A stretch of DNA of 44,321 bases from Pseudomonas lactucae (GCF_016937615.1 NZ_JAFHKI010000057.1:1-44321); one strand, 5' to 3'. Shown: positions 34,369-44,274, numbered from the stretch's first letter. Notes: generated by a model from the sequence alone, not told the origin. A program made the numbers and translations.

Positions 34369-36168
34369 ATGCCGCTTCAACCCTCGAAAAAGTCCTCGGT
34401 GCGTTGCGCGCTGACCCTCGCGGCCCTGGCTTGCAGCCCGCTGTCATGGGCGCTGCAAGCCCCGTCCAAGCTGCAAGTGCCCACGCTGGCCTATGACGAT
34501 CAGCAGATCATCCTGGTCTGGGAAAAACCCACCGGGCACGCCGATGTCCAGGACTACCGGGTCTACGCCAACGGTAGGCTGCTGGGCTCCAGCAATGCCA
34601 ACAATGACCAGGTGTCGCCAGCCAAGCCCTATATCGACCAGTTCTATCGGCAAGACACTGCCCATTTCCACCATCGCATCGGCATTCACAGCTACACCGC
34701 GCAAGGCCTGAAACCCGACACGGCTTACCGTTTCACCGTGCGTTCGGTGGACGGCAAGGGCAACGAGTCCGCCGACAGCGCACCTGTGATGCAGCGCACC
34801 ACGAAAGTCGCGGCGGTGTTTGACGTGAAACGCTATGGCGCCAAAGGCGATGGTATCCATCTCGACACCCTGGCGATTCAAACGGCCATCGATGCCTGCT
34901 CCCCAGGCTGCAAGGTCTTGCTGCCCAAAGGCACCTACAAGAGCGGCGCGCTCTACCTCAAGAGCAACATGACCCTGGAGGTGGCCGAAGGCGCGACGCT
35001 GCTGGGCTCCGAACGCGCCGAAGACTACCCGCTGGCGGGTTACATCCAGTACCCGTATTCCACGACGGTGCGCCCGGCCTCGCTGATCAACGCCTTGCCC
35101 CGCGATCCGCGCCAGCACCAGGCGTTCGAAAACATCCGCATCGTCGGCAAGGGCACGATCGACGGCAATGGCTGGAAGCGCAACGCCGATGTCGTCGATG
35201 AGCGTGGCCAGGCCCTGCCGTTCTACGTGCCCAGCGACAATACACGCTATGCCCAGGACGGCGTCCTGGCCAAGGCGCAGGTGGAGCAGGCCGTGGCGCG
35301 GGGCATGAATGTCAAGGACGCCTACGGGCAGATGCGTTCCTCGCTGATCACCCTGCGCAACGTCAAGAACGTGTTCTACGGCGGCTTCACGGTGCTGAAC
35401 CCGGCGTTCCACGGGATCATGAACCTGGAGACCGAAAACGTGGTGCTGGCCAACACCACCCACAAGACCTACGACGCCAACAACGGCGACGGTATCGAGT
35501 TCGCCAACAGCAAAGGCGCCATGGTCTTCAACAACTTCTTTGACACCGGCGATGACTGCGTCAATTTCGCCGCCGGCACCGGCGCGAACGCCGTGCATCA
35601 GCCGCCCCAGCAAGACGCGTGGATTTTCAACAACTACTTCCGCAAAGGCCACGGCATGGTGGTGGCCGGCAGTCATACCGGCGCGTGGATCCAGAACATC
35701 CTGGCCGAAGACAATGTGTCCGACGGCACCGACGCCGGGTTACGCATGAAGAGCACCAACTTCATGGGCGGCGGCGCGCGCAACGTCACCTTCCGCGATT
35801 CGGCGATTCGCAACACGCTCAAGCAGGCGTTCATCTTTACCCTGGACTACAACGACCCGAACGCCAAACTCGATTACCAGCGTTCCACGATTGCCGGGCA
35901 GTTCAAGGCTATTCGGGTGAGCGACGTCAGCGTCGAGAACGCCCAGGGCCGGGCGATCGAGGTCAAGGGCGACAGCCAGCACAACGCTTACCACGAAGGC
36001 CTGGTGTTCCAGCGCGTGCGTTTGCGTGGCGCGGCCGGGGCGCGGATCGACGGCTTGAAAGACTCGCGTTTTGAGGCGGTGGTGTTCAGCGAACACGGCA
36101 GCGCCAACCCGTGGCAGGTGACGGGCAGTTCGGGGCTGAGTTTCAAGGATGTGCAGCCGGTGCCGTAG
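34369..36168 (+). CDS. secreted GH28 exo-polygalacturonase, PehX-like
   Basis: This 599-residue enzyme has a signal peptide (LTLAALACSPLSWA, cut near residue 28), then a fibronectin-III-like domain (about 30-145). The right-handed beta-helix of glycoside hydrolase family 28 begins at FDVKRYGAKGDGIHLDTLAIQTAIDAC. All catalytic marks are present: D374 in NNGDGIEF, D395/D396 in TGDDCVNF, H428 in KGHGMVV, and R459/K461 in GLRMKST. The D374-D395 spacing of 21 is that of known polygalacturonases. Length and layout match exo-poly-alpha-galacturonosidases of the PehX type, which release digalacturonate. The products would enter through the KdgM-type porin. Confidence 0.9.
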   Translation: MPLQPSKKSSVRCALTLAALACSPLSWALQAPSKLQVPTLAYDDQQIILVWEKPTGHADVQDYRVYANGRLLGSSNANNDQVSPAKPYIDQFYRQDTAHFHHRIGIHSYTAQGLKPDTAYRFTVRSVDGKGNESADSAPVMQRTTKVAAVFDVKRYGAKGDGIHLDTLAIQTAIDACSPGCKVLLPKGTYKSGALYLKSNMTLEVAEGATLLGSERAEDYPLAGYIQYPYSTTVRPASLINALPRDPRQHQAFENIRIVGKGTIDGNGWKRNADVVDERGQALPFYVPSDNTRYAQDGVLAKAQVEQAVARGMNVKDAYGQMRSSLITLRNVKNVFYGGFTVLNPAFHGIMNLETENVVLANTTHKTYDANNGDGIEFANSKGAMVFNNFFDTGDDCVNFAAGTGANAVHQPPQQDAWIFNNYFRKGHGMVVAGSHTGAWIQNILAEDNVSDGTDAGLRMKSTNFMGGGARNVTFRDSAIRNTLKQAFIFTLDYNDPNAKLDYQRSTIAGQFKAIRVSDVSVENAQGRAIEVKGDSQHNAYHEGLVFQRVRLRGAAGARIDGLKDSRFEAVVFSEHGSANPWQVTGSSGLSFKDVQPVP

Positions 36169-36209
36169 CCCCGGTATCTGCCATCCGGACCTTCTTGGCA
36201 ACCGTCTGC

Positions 36210-39200
36210 ATGAGTGTCACTCTTGCGCAGTTTTCAGAATGGATAGATGTGCACGGTATGCCCAAGGATGCAGCAGCGACTCATACAAGCAAACGCGCCG
36301 GCGGAGCGGCCAACGCAAGAGGGATCTATTTTCAAGCCTCTGCTACGGCCTATGTCTGTCTTCGTATGTTGCAGGGAAAACCTGTCAGTTGGTTCAAGGA
36401 TCTGTGCGCTGAGGCGCCTGTTGCGGTCATGCCTGAGAGTGGCGGCCCTGGTGACGATATTCGTATCGAGTTCAGCAATGGGATCACGGCGGAAGTTCAA
36501 GTAAAAAAGGGGCTGAAAGCGCGTAAGTTGCTTTGGGAAGTCTTGAACGCCTTGGCGCTGGCGATTCACCAGGGAAAGCTTGCTTATGGGATTCTCGTCG
36601 TCGATCCAGAGACGAGCAAAGCTATCCGACGCGATCTCGCCGACGCTATTGTTCGCGTCAGTGAGGGCCGGGAGGTTTCATGGAAGGGCGATATCGGGTG
36701 TTGGAAAGAGCAGCTTGAGTCAGCGAACATTCCGATCCAATCGGTTTGCGAGCGAATCAGGATCCAGATATTTCACGGCACTGAAGAGAATTGTTCGCAG
36801 GTCGAGCATGCGATTGATGCGCTGGGTCTTCTATTGTCGCCTGGCCATGATCCGCGACATGCGTGGAACACGCTTCACTATGCGGTAGAGCGTAAAACAG
36901 GTTCTCCCGGCCGAATGACCAGCGATTCACTGGTCGATATGTTCACCCGTGAGGGTTTTGCCCTCAATTCGACGAGGTGCTCGGCGGCTTTGCATGCGCA
37001 GTACCGAGGTTGGGTGGAAAAAAACCATTCGACCTTTTCTTTGCCGGGCAGAGGGCGGCGCTTGCCACTCCATAGTCGCCTTCCGATGGTGGTTTGCCGT
37101 TATGAGCACCGTACGCGCCATGGTGAAGATGTTCAGACCGTGGTTAAGCGCTATCGGGCGGGAGCGGAAGGTAAACGATCCAGCAAGAAATTCGACATCG
37201 ACTGGCTCGCTCGTTTCAAGAGGCAGGCGGTTATTGTCGCAGGCCCTGGCATAGGCAAGTCCATGGCCTTGACGGTGCTTGCGCATCGTTATTGTGTGGA
37301 TGGCTATTTCGTGCTGTTCGTGAAGCTCAAACAGGTCGTCAAGACGCTGAGTACAGGCTTGACCTTCAAGTCCGCATTGATCGATACGGCAATTGGCAGC
37401 TCAGTTCTTAGCCGCGAGGCATTCTTGTTGATTGACCCACGCCGGTGGGTGTTGCTGGCTGACGGCCTGGACGAGTGTGGATATGAGCGCGACTCGATAG
37501 CGCGAGAGTTGGAGCTTTTCGTGTCGGGTCACTCCGGCATGCGGGCCGTTATCACCACGCGGGTTGTCGGTTACGAAACCGATCAGCTTAAAGAATGGGA
37601 ACATTACGAGATCATTCCTCCTGCGAAGGACGACGGGCCCGCCAATCTGGCCACGCTGATGAAGGCGGTTGCCGGTGACGACCGGACGCAAGAAGAGTGC
37701 GAACGGATTGCGAATGCTCAACTGCATAAATCACCAGCGTCTGAAGCCATCAGCACCAGCCCACAGCTGCTTGGGATGTCCGCATGTCTGCTGCTTAAAT
37801 ACGACCAGTTGCCGGAAAGCAGGACTGCGTTGTATATCCAGTTTTTGCGGCTGTACGACCAGCTTCCTTCCACGCTGAGTGTTGAAAATAAACGAGTGGC
37901 ACATACGGTATTGAACGCACTCGGTTGGTGCCTGCGTCAAAAAACAGCGGTCGAGCGCGAAGAACTGGAGGCTCGTTGCATTGAGGAATTGATGTTCGTC
38001 TCAGGTTTTGCGGAGTACGACGCCGCAATCAGAGTGGACACCGCACTTTCACATTGGGAGAAATTGGGGCTGATTGAAGTGTTGAGGCACAGCAACACAG
38101 AGTTGCTTACCTTTACGCATCTGTCTTTCGCGGAGTTCCTCGCGGCACGACACTTGCTGGCGCAACAAACGCGACTGCTGGGTGAGGTGGTGTATGACCC
38201 ACAATGGCAGGAAGTCTTGGGCTATGCCGTAGAACTGGGTATGGCCTCGTCGCTGTTCGACTACCTGCTTGCACGTCACGAAGAGGGTGATCCCGAGGCG
38301 CTGTATCAGGCCTTGCTCTGGTGCTCAAAACCCGGGGCCGCAGCCAGTGAGGCCTTATATGAGCAGTTAATCCAAGCCTCCCTCGCGGTTCTTGACAGTC
38401 CCACATCGCTACCTGAGTCGCTGCATTTCAAAGTGGGGCATGGTTTGTGTGAAATCGGCCCAAAGGCAAGCCGCTTTCTGATGCCTTGGGTAAACCGTCA
38501 CCTTGAGTCCTCTGACGCTGCTCTCAAGCTTGTGGCGTGGAGCATTGCTTCACAATGTGCCTTTGCGCTGCCTGAAACGCTGCCGCCACGCTTGGTTTTC
38601 TCCGAACTGTTGGGCATTTATGGCAAGCCTTTTGATATTCAAGAGATACTCTCGAAGCGTGTGTGGCATGAAAATTTTTTGCTTCAATACATCGCCCTGC
38701 TAACACTCAATGCTTGCGCGCAGGAAGAGAGAGAAGCGTTTTCGAACGACCTGTTGGCAGATGGCCGCTTGCGCAAGTCCGACGCGTTCAGGCTTCAGCT
38801 TTACAAGTTTCGTTATGAACACGGCATTCGAGAGAAAACCACTCGCAGGGAATTAACCTTGCGTGATTCCTTCCCTGGGCAGCGGCCATCTCCCGAAGTT
38901 ATTGAGCGCTATAGAGCTTTCAAACGTCGTGTAGAACGACTTTTGGCGGGGGCGTTTTGCACGGGGGCTGTACAGAAACCTATCGATGCTTTTCCGCAAT
39001 TCGCTGCGTTTTTTCTGGCTACTAAAATTGATGGTTTCGACCTGCATGAGGCATTTGAGGGTGATTGGCCAGAAGACCTTCACAGCCTTGGCTTGACCTT
39101 CAGAGATTTCGCACGGCTTCAGCGACTGAATCTGGTTGAGCTCGCGGCGGAGGCCGGCGAGATCCTGAGGCGGCTCGAAACGGATCCGAAGTTTTCCCTG

Positions 39201-39776
39201 TTCAACGAGTTGCCCCGTGTAGACTTTGATGCCGACGATGGAGTCCAGAACCCTGGGTTTCAAGTAGGTCTGGAGCATGCGAAGCACAACTTTCTGCGGG
39301 GCTCGCGCAAGGTAATGTTCATCGCCGCCTTGGTCCTGCTCAAAGCCACTCTCTCCGAGCGCGATGTCACTGAGTTGCTGTACAGCGCACCTGACTCGGC
39401 ATTAGCGTGTGCCTGCCTGCTGGTTGAAGTGAAACACCCTGAGCGTGCCGTCCAATTGCTTGTTCGCTATTTGCAGGATGTTGACTGCAAGGGCGCTGAG
39501 TGCATCCTGCAAAGCCTGGTGAGGCTGCAGGCGCCGCCGACAGCGACACTTGAGGCGCTCGCTATCGGTTACCTCACCGATAACAATCGTGAAGCCGTGG
39601 CCAGTGCTATCGACGTTATCCAGAGCTGGGTGGAGAAGGGCCAGTTTTCGCGCACGCAGCCTATCGACCGCGCATTGGCGTACTGGAAAGACCTGCCCCA
39701 CATTTGTGATCAATCAGACCGGGATATTTGCTCTGAACTGAAGGGGTTACGGGCCGCTATGGCTGAGGTCGGTTAG
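36210..39776 (+). CDS. nuclease-NACHT STAND NTPase, putative anti-phage defence protein
   Basis: This 1188-residue single-gene system has three parts. Residues 29-130 look like a Cap4/DUF4297-type PD-(D/E)xK nuclease: RAGGAANARGIYFQASATAY, then D82/D83 in GPGDDIRIEF and E95-Q97-K99 in AEVQVKKGL. Residues 338-460 form a NACHT domain: Walker A GPGIGKS (345-351), Walker B LLADGLDE (415-422) and VITTR (447-451). Then come TSPQLLGM near 516 and FTHLSFAEFLAARHLL (635-650), typical after NACHT domains. The remaining ~540 residues are helical and likely sense a phage product. The start at 36210 lacks a clear ribosome site; 36258 is the alternative. Base composition is visibly lower in GC than the neighbours, suggesting transfer. 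Confidence 0.85.
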   Translation: MSVTLAQFSEWIDVHGMPKDAAATHTSKRAGGAANARGIYFQASATAYVCLRMLQGKPVSWFKDLCAEAPVAVMPESGGPGDDIRIEFSNGITAEVQVKKGLKARKLLWEVLNALALAIHQGKLAYGILVVDPETSKAIRRDLADAIVRVSEGREVSWKGDIGCWKEQLESANIPIQSVCERIRIQIFHGTEENCSQVEHAIDALGLLLSPGHDPRHAWNTLHYAVERKTGSPGRMTSDSLVDMFTREGFALNSTRCSAALHAQYRGWVEKNHSTFSLPGRGRRLPLHSRLPMVVCRYEHRTRHGEDVQTVVKRYRAGAEGKRSSKKFDIDWLARFKRQAVIVAGPGIGKSMALTVLAHRYCVDGYFVLFVKLKQVVKTLSTGLTFKSALIDTAIGSSVLSREAFLLIDPRRWVLLADGLDECGYERDSIARELELFVSGHSGMRAVITTRVVGYETDQLKEWEHYEIIPPAKDDGPANLATLMKAVAGDDRTQEECERIANAQLHKSPASEAISTSPQLLGMSACLLLKYDQLPESRTALYIQFLRLYDQLPSTLSVENKRVAHTVLNALGWCLRQKTAVEREELEARCIEELMFVSGFAEYDAAIRVDTALSHWEKLGLIEVLRHSNTELLTFTHLSFAEFLAARHLLAQQTRLLGEVVYDPQWQEVLGYAVELGMASSLFDYLLARHEEGDPEALYQALLWCSKPGAAASEALYEQLIQASLAVLDSPTSLPESLHFKVGHGLCEIGPKASRFLMPWVNRHLESSDAALKLVAWSIASQCAFALPETLPPRLVFSELLGIYGKPFDIQEILSKRVWHENFLLQYIALLTLNACAQEEREAFSNDLLADGRLRKSDAFRLQLYKFRYEHGIREKTTRRELTLRDSFPGQRPSPEVIERYRAFKRRVERLLAGAFCTGAVQKPIDAFPQFAAFFLATKIDGFDLHEAFEGDWPEDLHSLGLTFRDFARLQRLNLVELAAEAGEILRRLETDPKFSLFNELPRVDFDADDGVQNPGFQVGLEHAKHNFLRGSRKVMFIAALVLLKATLSERDVTELLYSAPDSALACACLLVEVKHPERAVQLLVRYLQDVDCKGAECILQSLVRLQAPPTATLEALAIGYLTDNNREAVASAIDVIQSWVEKGQFSRTQPIDRALAYWKDLPHICDQSDRDICSELKGLRAAMAEVG

Positions 39777-39796
39777 TTCGCCGCAACCCTTCCTTA

Positions 39797-41140
39797 TCAA
39801 CGCATCTGCAAAATGATCGGACTGCTGCTCGCCGGGTCGGTGTGCCCGCGCAGCTTCTCGACAGCTTTTACCTCCACGGCGCCACCCCCATTGCCCCACG
39901 TACTGCGCACATACGTCAGCACCTCGGCAATCTCCTGGTCGGACAATTGCTCGCGAAAGGCCGGCATGCGGTACGCGTCCGGCACGCCTGCGGCCACGAT
40001 GCGTTGCGAGCCGTTGAGCGTGATGTTGATGGCCGAGGCGGTTTCCTTGGCGAGAGCCGAAGTGGCGCCGGCCAGCGGTGGCATCCAGTCGGGCTGACCT
40101 TTGCCATCAGCGCCGTGGCACGAGGCGCAGCGCGTGGCGTAGGTGTGGGCGCCCGGGGTGGCGGCGCTGTGCGTCGCGACGGCCTGGTAAGCCCACGGCG
40201 TGCCGTCGCGTTGTGGGTCACCGGGCAGTGACTTGAGGTAGCGGGCGATGGCGGCCAGGTCGTTGTCGGCCATGAACTGCGTGGAGTTGTTGAACGCCTC
40301 GGTCATCGAGCCGTAGACCACGGCGTGTCGGTTGCGCCCGGTCTTGAGCAATTGCACGATCTCCGGCTCGCTCCAGCGGCCCAGCCCGGTGTTCGGGTCC
40401 TGGCGCAGGCTGGGTGCATACCAGCCGTCGAGCAGGGCGCCGGCGAGGAAGGGCTTGCCGGATTCGTCCAGCGCCTTCTCGTTAAAGGCCAACCCACGCG
40501 GCGTGTGGCAACTGCCGCAGTGGCCTGGGCCCTGGACGATATAGGCGCCGCGATTCCACAGCGCGTCCTGCTCAGGCTTGGCCGCATAGGTGGCGGTCGG
40601 TGCGAACAGATCGTTCCACAGCGCGATGGGCCAACGCATGTTCAGCGGCCAGGGAATATCGCTGGGGATGTTCGGTTGGTTGGCCGGCTGCACGCCTTTC
40701 ATGAAAAACGCATACATCGCCCGTATGTCGTCGTCACTGAGCTTGGCGTAGGACGGGTAGGGCATGGCCGGATACAGTCGGCGGCCGCCCGGTGCCACGC
40801 CGTGGCGTACGGCACGGTCGAAGTCGGCCAGGCTGTAGGCGCCGATGCCGCTGTCTCGGTCCGGCGTGACATTGGTCGCGTGGATGGTGCCCAGCGGCGT
40901 GGCCATTTCCAGGCCTCCGGCAAATGGCGTCTTGCCCGGCAGGCTGTGGCAGGCCACGCAATCGCTGAGGCGCGCGACATACTCGCCGCGACTGACCTGA
41001 GCCGGGTCGACGCTGGCGGCCTGTTGCTGTTCGAACGGTGTTGCGGGTTGACGGGTGACGTACCAGGCCAGCAGGCCGGCGGCGACCACGCAGGGCAGCG
41101 CGAGCCAGCCTACGGTTCTTGCGAATCGACGGGTGTTCAT
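39797..41140 (-). CDS. triheme c-type cytochrome subunit of a periplasmic dehydrogenase
   Basis: This 447-residue exported protein has an N-terminal membrane anchor (VGWLALPCVVAAGLLAWYV) and three CxxCH haem sites: C61-C64-H65 (CVACHS), C208-C211-H212 (CGSCHT) and C338-C341-H342 (CASCHG). It matches the cytochrome subunit family of membrane-bound alcohol/aldehyde and molybdenum dehydrogenases. It would pass electrons from the 2Fe-2S/Mo enzyme encoded just upstream (16 bp gap) to the respiratory chain. It converges with the NACHT gene, with only 20 bp between the stops and no terminator visible. Confidence 0.92.
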   Translation of the reverse strand: MNTRRFARTVGWLALPCVVAAGLLAWYVTRQPATPFEQQQAASVDPAQVSRGEYVARLSDCVACHSLPGKTPFAGGLEMATPLGTIHATNVTPDRDSGIGAYSLADFDRAVRHGVAPGGRRLYPAMPYPSYAKLSDDDIRAMYAFFMKGVQPANQPNIPSDIPWPLNMRWPIALWNDLFAPTATYAAKPEQDALWNRGAYIVQGPGHCGSCHTPRGLAFNEKALDESGKPFLAGALLDGWYAPSLRQDPNTGLGRWSEPEIVQLLKTGRNRHAVVYGSMTEAFNNSTQFMADNDLAAIARYLKSLPGDPQRDGTPWAYQAVATHSAATPGAHTYATRCASCHGADGKGQPDWMPPLAGATSALAKETASAINITLNGSQRIVAAGVPDAYRMPAFREQLSDQEIAEVLTYVRSTWGNGGGAVEVKAVEKLRGHTDPASSSPIILQMR

Positions 41141-41156
41141 GGGCGGTCTCGCTCGG

Positions 41157-43386
41157 TTAGCTGAAGGTGTGTCGGCTCAGGGGCAGGCTGCGAATACGCT
41201 GGCCGGTCAACTGCGCCACCGCATTGGCCACGGCCGGTGCCACGGCGGGCAGCGGCGGTTCACCAATGCCGCCCATCTTTTCGCCACTCTCCACAATCTT
41301 GACGTGCACCTGGGCCATGCGTGACGGCGGCAGAATCGGGTAAAGGTCGTAGTTGCGCGCCCGTGGTTTGCCGTCCACGTACACCGCTTCTTCCAGCAAG
41401 GTTTGCGATAAGCCCAGCGCGACCGCGCCGTTGACCTGCGCCTCGACAATCGCCGGGTTGACGATGCTGCCCGGATCGATGGCCTCCCAGATGTGGTGCA
41501 CCTTGACCTGGCCTTTCTCGATCGACACCTCGGCGATCACTGCCGCGTGCGAACCGAACGGCGAGGCCATGGCCACGCCACGGGCACGGCGTGTGCCGTC
41601 TTCGGCGGTGTAGGGGCCGCGTTTCCAGCCGCCGGACAACTCGGCCACCGCCTTGAGCAGGGTGGTCAGCCGCGGGTTGTCGCGCAGCAGATGCAGGCGC
41701 AGCTCGTACGGGTCGCGTTTGCCGGTGTCCGCCAGTTCATCGAGGAAGGCTTCGTAGAAAAAATCATTGAGCGAATTGCCCACCGAACGCCAGTAACCGA
41801 GCATGGCCGGGCCTTTGACGTAGATCTGCGCGATGCGTTTGTTGGGGATGGCGTAGCTCTTGCCCGACAGCCCTTCGAGGGCGGTGGGGTCGATTTTATC
41901 GCCCTGCTTGCCGGCGATGGCTTCGGTGGGGCCTTCGGTGGCGCTGACCGCTTCAATAGCCGTCGGCAAGCCGTCGGCGTCCAGCGCGGCGCGGAACTTG
42001 ACCACTGCGACCGGGCGCAGCACATCGCGCAGGAACTCTTCTTCGCGGCTCCAGATCAACTTGACCGGGCGGCCCACCGCCTTGGCCAACGCAATGGCCT
42101 GCGGGTAGGGGCTGGCCGAGTCATAGAGGAAATGCCGGCCGAAAAAGCCACCGAGCAACGGCGAGTGCAGGTTGATCTGCTCAAGGGCCAGGCCGGTGCG
42201 CTTGGCGATGTCGGCGCGGAACATGTCCGGTGCCTGGTTGGGCAGCCAGATATCCAGTGAACCGTCGGCGTTGAAGCGCGCCAGCGCTGAGGGCGGCTCC
42301 AGCTGGGCGTGGTTGACGTATTGGTTGTGGTAGGTGGCTTCGACCTGGGTCTTGGCGTTTTTCAGCGCGCCGGCCACGTCGCCTTCGTTCTCGTCGTCGC
42401 GGGCCGGGCCTTGTTGGGTCGCGAGAAAGTCACGGTAGCCATCGCTGGAAAAATCAGCCGGCATCGCACGCACTTTGGAGTCGGCCGTCGGTTCCAGCCA
42501 GTCGACCTGAATCGCCTCCACCGCACGCTTGGCATGCCACCAGCGTTCTGCCACCACCGCTACGGCGCCGGGCAGTTGATGAACGGAATGCACGCCCTTC
42601 ATGGCCTCGACCTGCGTCTGGTTGCGCAGGCCGCCGACGGTCATGCCCAGGCGCGGCGCGTGTTGCACGGCCGCATGGAGCATACCGTCGACCTTCAAAT
42701 CGATGCTGTACAACGCCTTGCCGGTGGATTTGTCGTAGGCATCCAGGCGCTTGACCGGTTTGCCGATCCAGCGGAACTGGCCGGGGTCGCGCAAGGTGAT
42801 GCTCGCGGGGTCAGGCACCGGCATGTCCAGCGCGCGACCGGCCAACTCGCCATAACCCACGGAGCGGCCGGACGCGGCGTGTACCACGCGGCCGGGTTGG
42901 GTGGTCAACTCACTCACCGGCACGCGCAACTGCTCGGCACCGGCCTGCAGCAACATGGCGCGGGCGAGGGCGCCCAGGCGGCGCATGGTCGGGTAACTCA
43001 TGCGCACCGACATGCTGCCGCCGGTGATGCGCATACCGTTTTCCATCACCACGTAGGCTTCGCCGGGCGCGCCGCTTCGACGATGAAGGTGGCCGGGTCG
43101 GCATCCAATTCTTCACCGACGATCTGCGCCATGGCGGTGTGGGTGCCCTGGCCGCCTTCCATGAAGGGGCTGAGCAGGCGCACCGTACCGTCCGGGCGAA
43201 TCTCCAGAAAAGCCGGCACTTGCGTGCCGCGCGCTACGCCGGTGGCCGCCTGCACCGGCCGGAACCGAGCGGCAGGCCGAAACCGATGACCAGCGCACCG
43301 ACGGCGGTACTCGCCAGAAAACGCCGGCGCGACAGGTTGATCGGCTCGCCCAGGGGCACACCGGGGATCAGTTCAGGTGTGTTCAT
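41157..43386 (-). pseudogene. molybdenum hydroxylase large subunit, IorB-like, two frameshifts
   Basis: This xanthine-dehydrogenase-family Mo subunit is closest in layout to isoquinoline 1-oxidoreductase beta subunits. The N-terminus from ATG 43386 has a twin-arginine signal (INLSRRRFLASTAVGALVIGFGLPLG). The frame breaks at about 43254-43261 (GSGR, then QAATGVARGTQVPAF in the next frame) and again at 43063-43073 (TFIVEAA, then VVMENGMRITGGSMSVRMSY). Adding one G and one C restores about 743 residues. Downstream motifs such as LLGGFFGRHFLYDSASPYPQ, KLIWSREEEFLRD and EAQVNGAVALGLSQTLLEEAVYVDG are intact. The substrate is an unknown aldehyde or N-heterocycle. Confidence 0.88.
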
Positions 43387-43844
43387 CAGGCGGTCTCCTT
43401 CCCGGTGGCCAGGTCAGACATGGCGGTGTGGATGGCGTTGTAGGTGCCGCAGCGGCACAGGTTGACCATCGCCGCGTCGATCTGGTCCCTGGTGGGGGCG
43501 GGGGTGTGCTTGAGCAGCGCGGTGGCCGCCATCACCTGGCCGGACTGGCAATAACCGCATTGCGCCACCTGATGCTCGACCCAGGCGCTGACCACGCGCT
43601 TGCCCACTTCATCGGCCTCGATGGCTTCGATGGTGGTGATCTCGCGACCAACCACACCGGCCACCGGCGTCACGCAGGAGCGCACCACGTTGCCGTCCAC
43701 CAGCACCGAACAGGCGCCGCACTGGGCCAGGCCGCAGCCGTATTTGGTGCCGGTCAGGCCCAGGTCGTCGCGGATCACCCACAGCAAGGGCGTGTCGGCG
43801 TCGGCGTCGACCTGATAGGCCTTTTGGTTGATACGTAATTCCAT
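43386..43844 (-). CDS. 2Fe-2S subunit of the molybdenum hydroxylase, IorA-like
   Basis: This 152-residue protein carries two [2Fe-2S] clusters. The plant-type ferredoxin cluster uses C37, C42, C45 and C57 (KYGCGLAQCGACSVLVDG and VRSCVT). The helical-domain cluster uses C96, C99, C130 and C132 (CGYCQSGQVMAA and NLCRCGTYNAI). Length and spacing are standard for IorA/CoxS proteins. Its stop overlaps the large-subunit start by one base (TGATG), so the subunits are made together. It has no signal peptide and would travel to the periplasm with the Tat-signalled large subunit. Confidence 0.95.
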   Translation of the reverse strand: MELRINQKAYQVDADADTPLLWVIRDDLGLTGTKYGCGLAQCGACSVLVDGNVVRSCVTPVAGVVGREITTIEAIEADEVGKRVVSAWVEHQVAQCGYCQSGQVMAATALLKHTPAPTRDQIDAAMVNLCRCGTYNAIHTAMSDLATGKETA

Positions 43845-44274
43845 GGCGGGCTCACCTGCTGATCATCGGTTGGTGGTGCTGGTTTCTTATAGGGGTGGTG
43901 CGACTATAGGTCGCCCATCGTCGAACTCTAGACTACCGCGCAAGGGGGATCTATCTGAGGGGGCTCAAGTTCAGAGGATCAGGCAAGTATTCAACAGGAT
44001 TGGGTGACTGCGTTGGGCTTTGGTGGCCCGCTGTCTGTGGGGTGGGCGGGCTTGCTTGCGTGACGGCCTGATAGCCGACGCGTCATCTAACTGATGCCCT
44101 CGGTCAAAATGTGGGAGGGGGCTTGCTCCCGATATAGGTAATCCGCACCGCTATCGGGAGCAAGTCGAATCGTCGAACAGCCCCTCCCATATGTTCAACC
44201 GTGCCCACTTGAGATATCGCGCAGCTGCCTATCCCCTGCTAGATTGATCATTTTCCAAATGCCAGGGAACCACC
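43845..44274. other. intergenic region between the Mo-hydroxylase operon and the GST-like gene
   Basis: No gene is seen in these 430 bases. They must hold the divergent promoters of the Mo-hydroxylase operon and the GST-like gene, and they contain the palindromic repeat at 44110-44191. CGACTATAGGTCG near 43909 is a short imperfect palindrome that could be an operator; there is no further support for it. Confidence 0.5.
44110..44191. repeat. REPIN-like repeat, copy 3, with an interrupted right arm
   Basis: The left arm TGTGGGAGGGGGCTTGCTCC continues into CGATA (44110-44134). The right arm is split: TATCGGGAGCAAG (44152-44164), then 15 unmatched bases, then GCCCCTCCCATA. The unmatched TCGAATCGTCGAACA contains a near-tandem TCGAA unit and looks like a small insertion. 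Confidence 0.65.

Noticed and set aside
34444..35676. Minus-strand open frame of 410 codons opposite the polygalacturonase
   Set aside because: All GH28 catalytic motifs are on the plus strand; the reverse frame has no recognisable domain.
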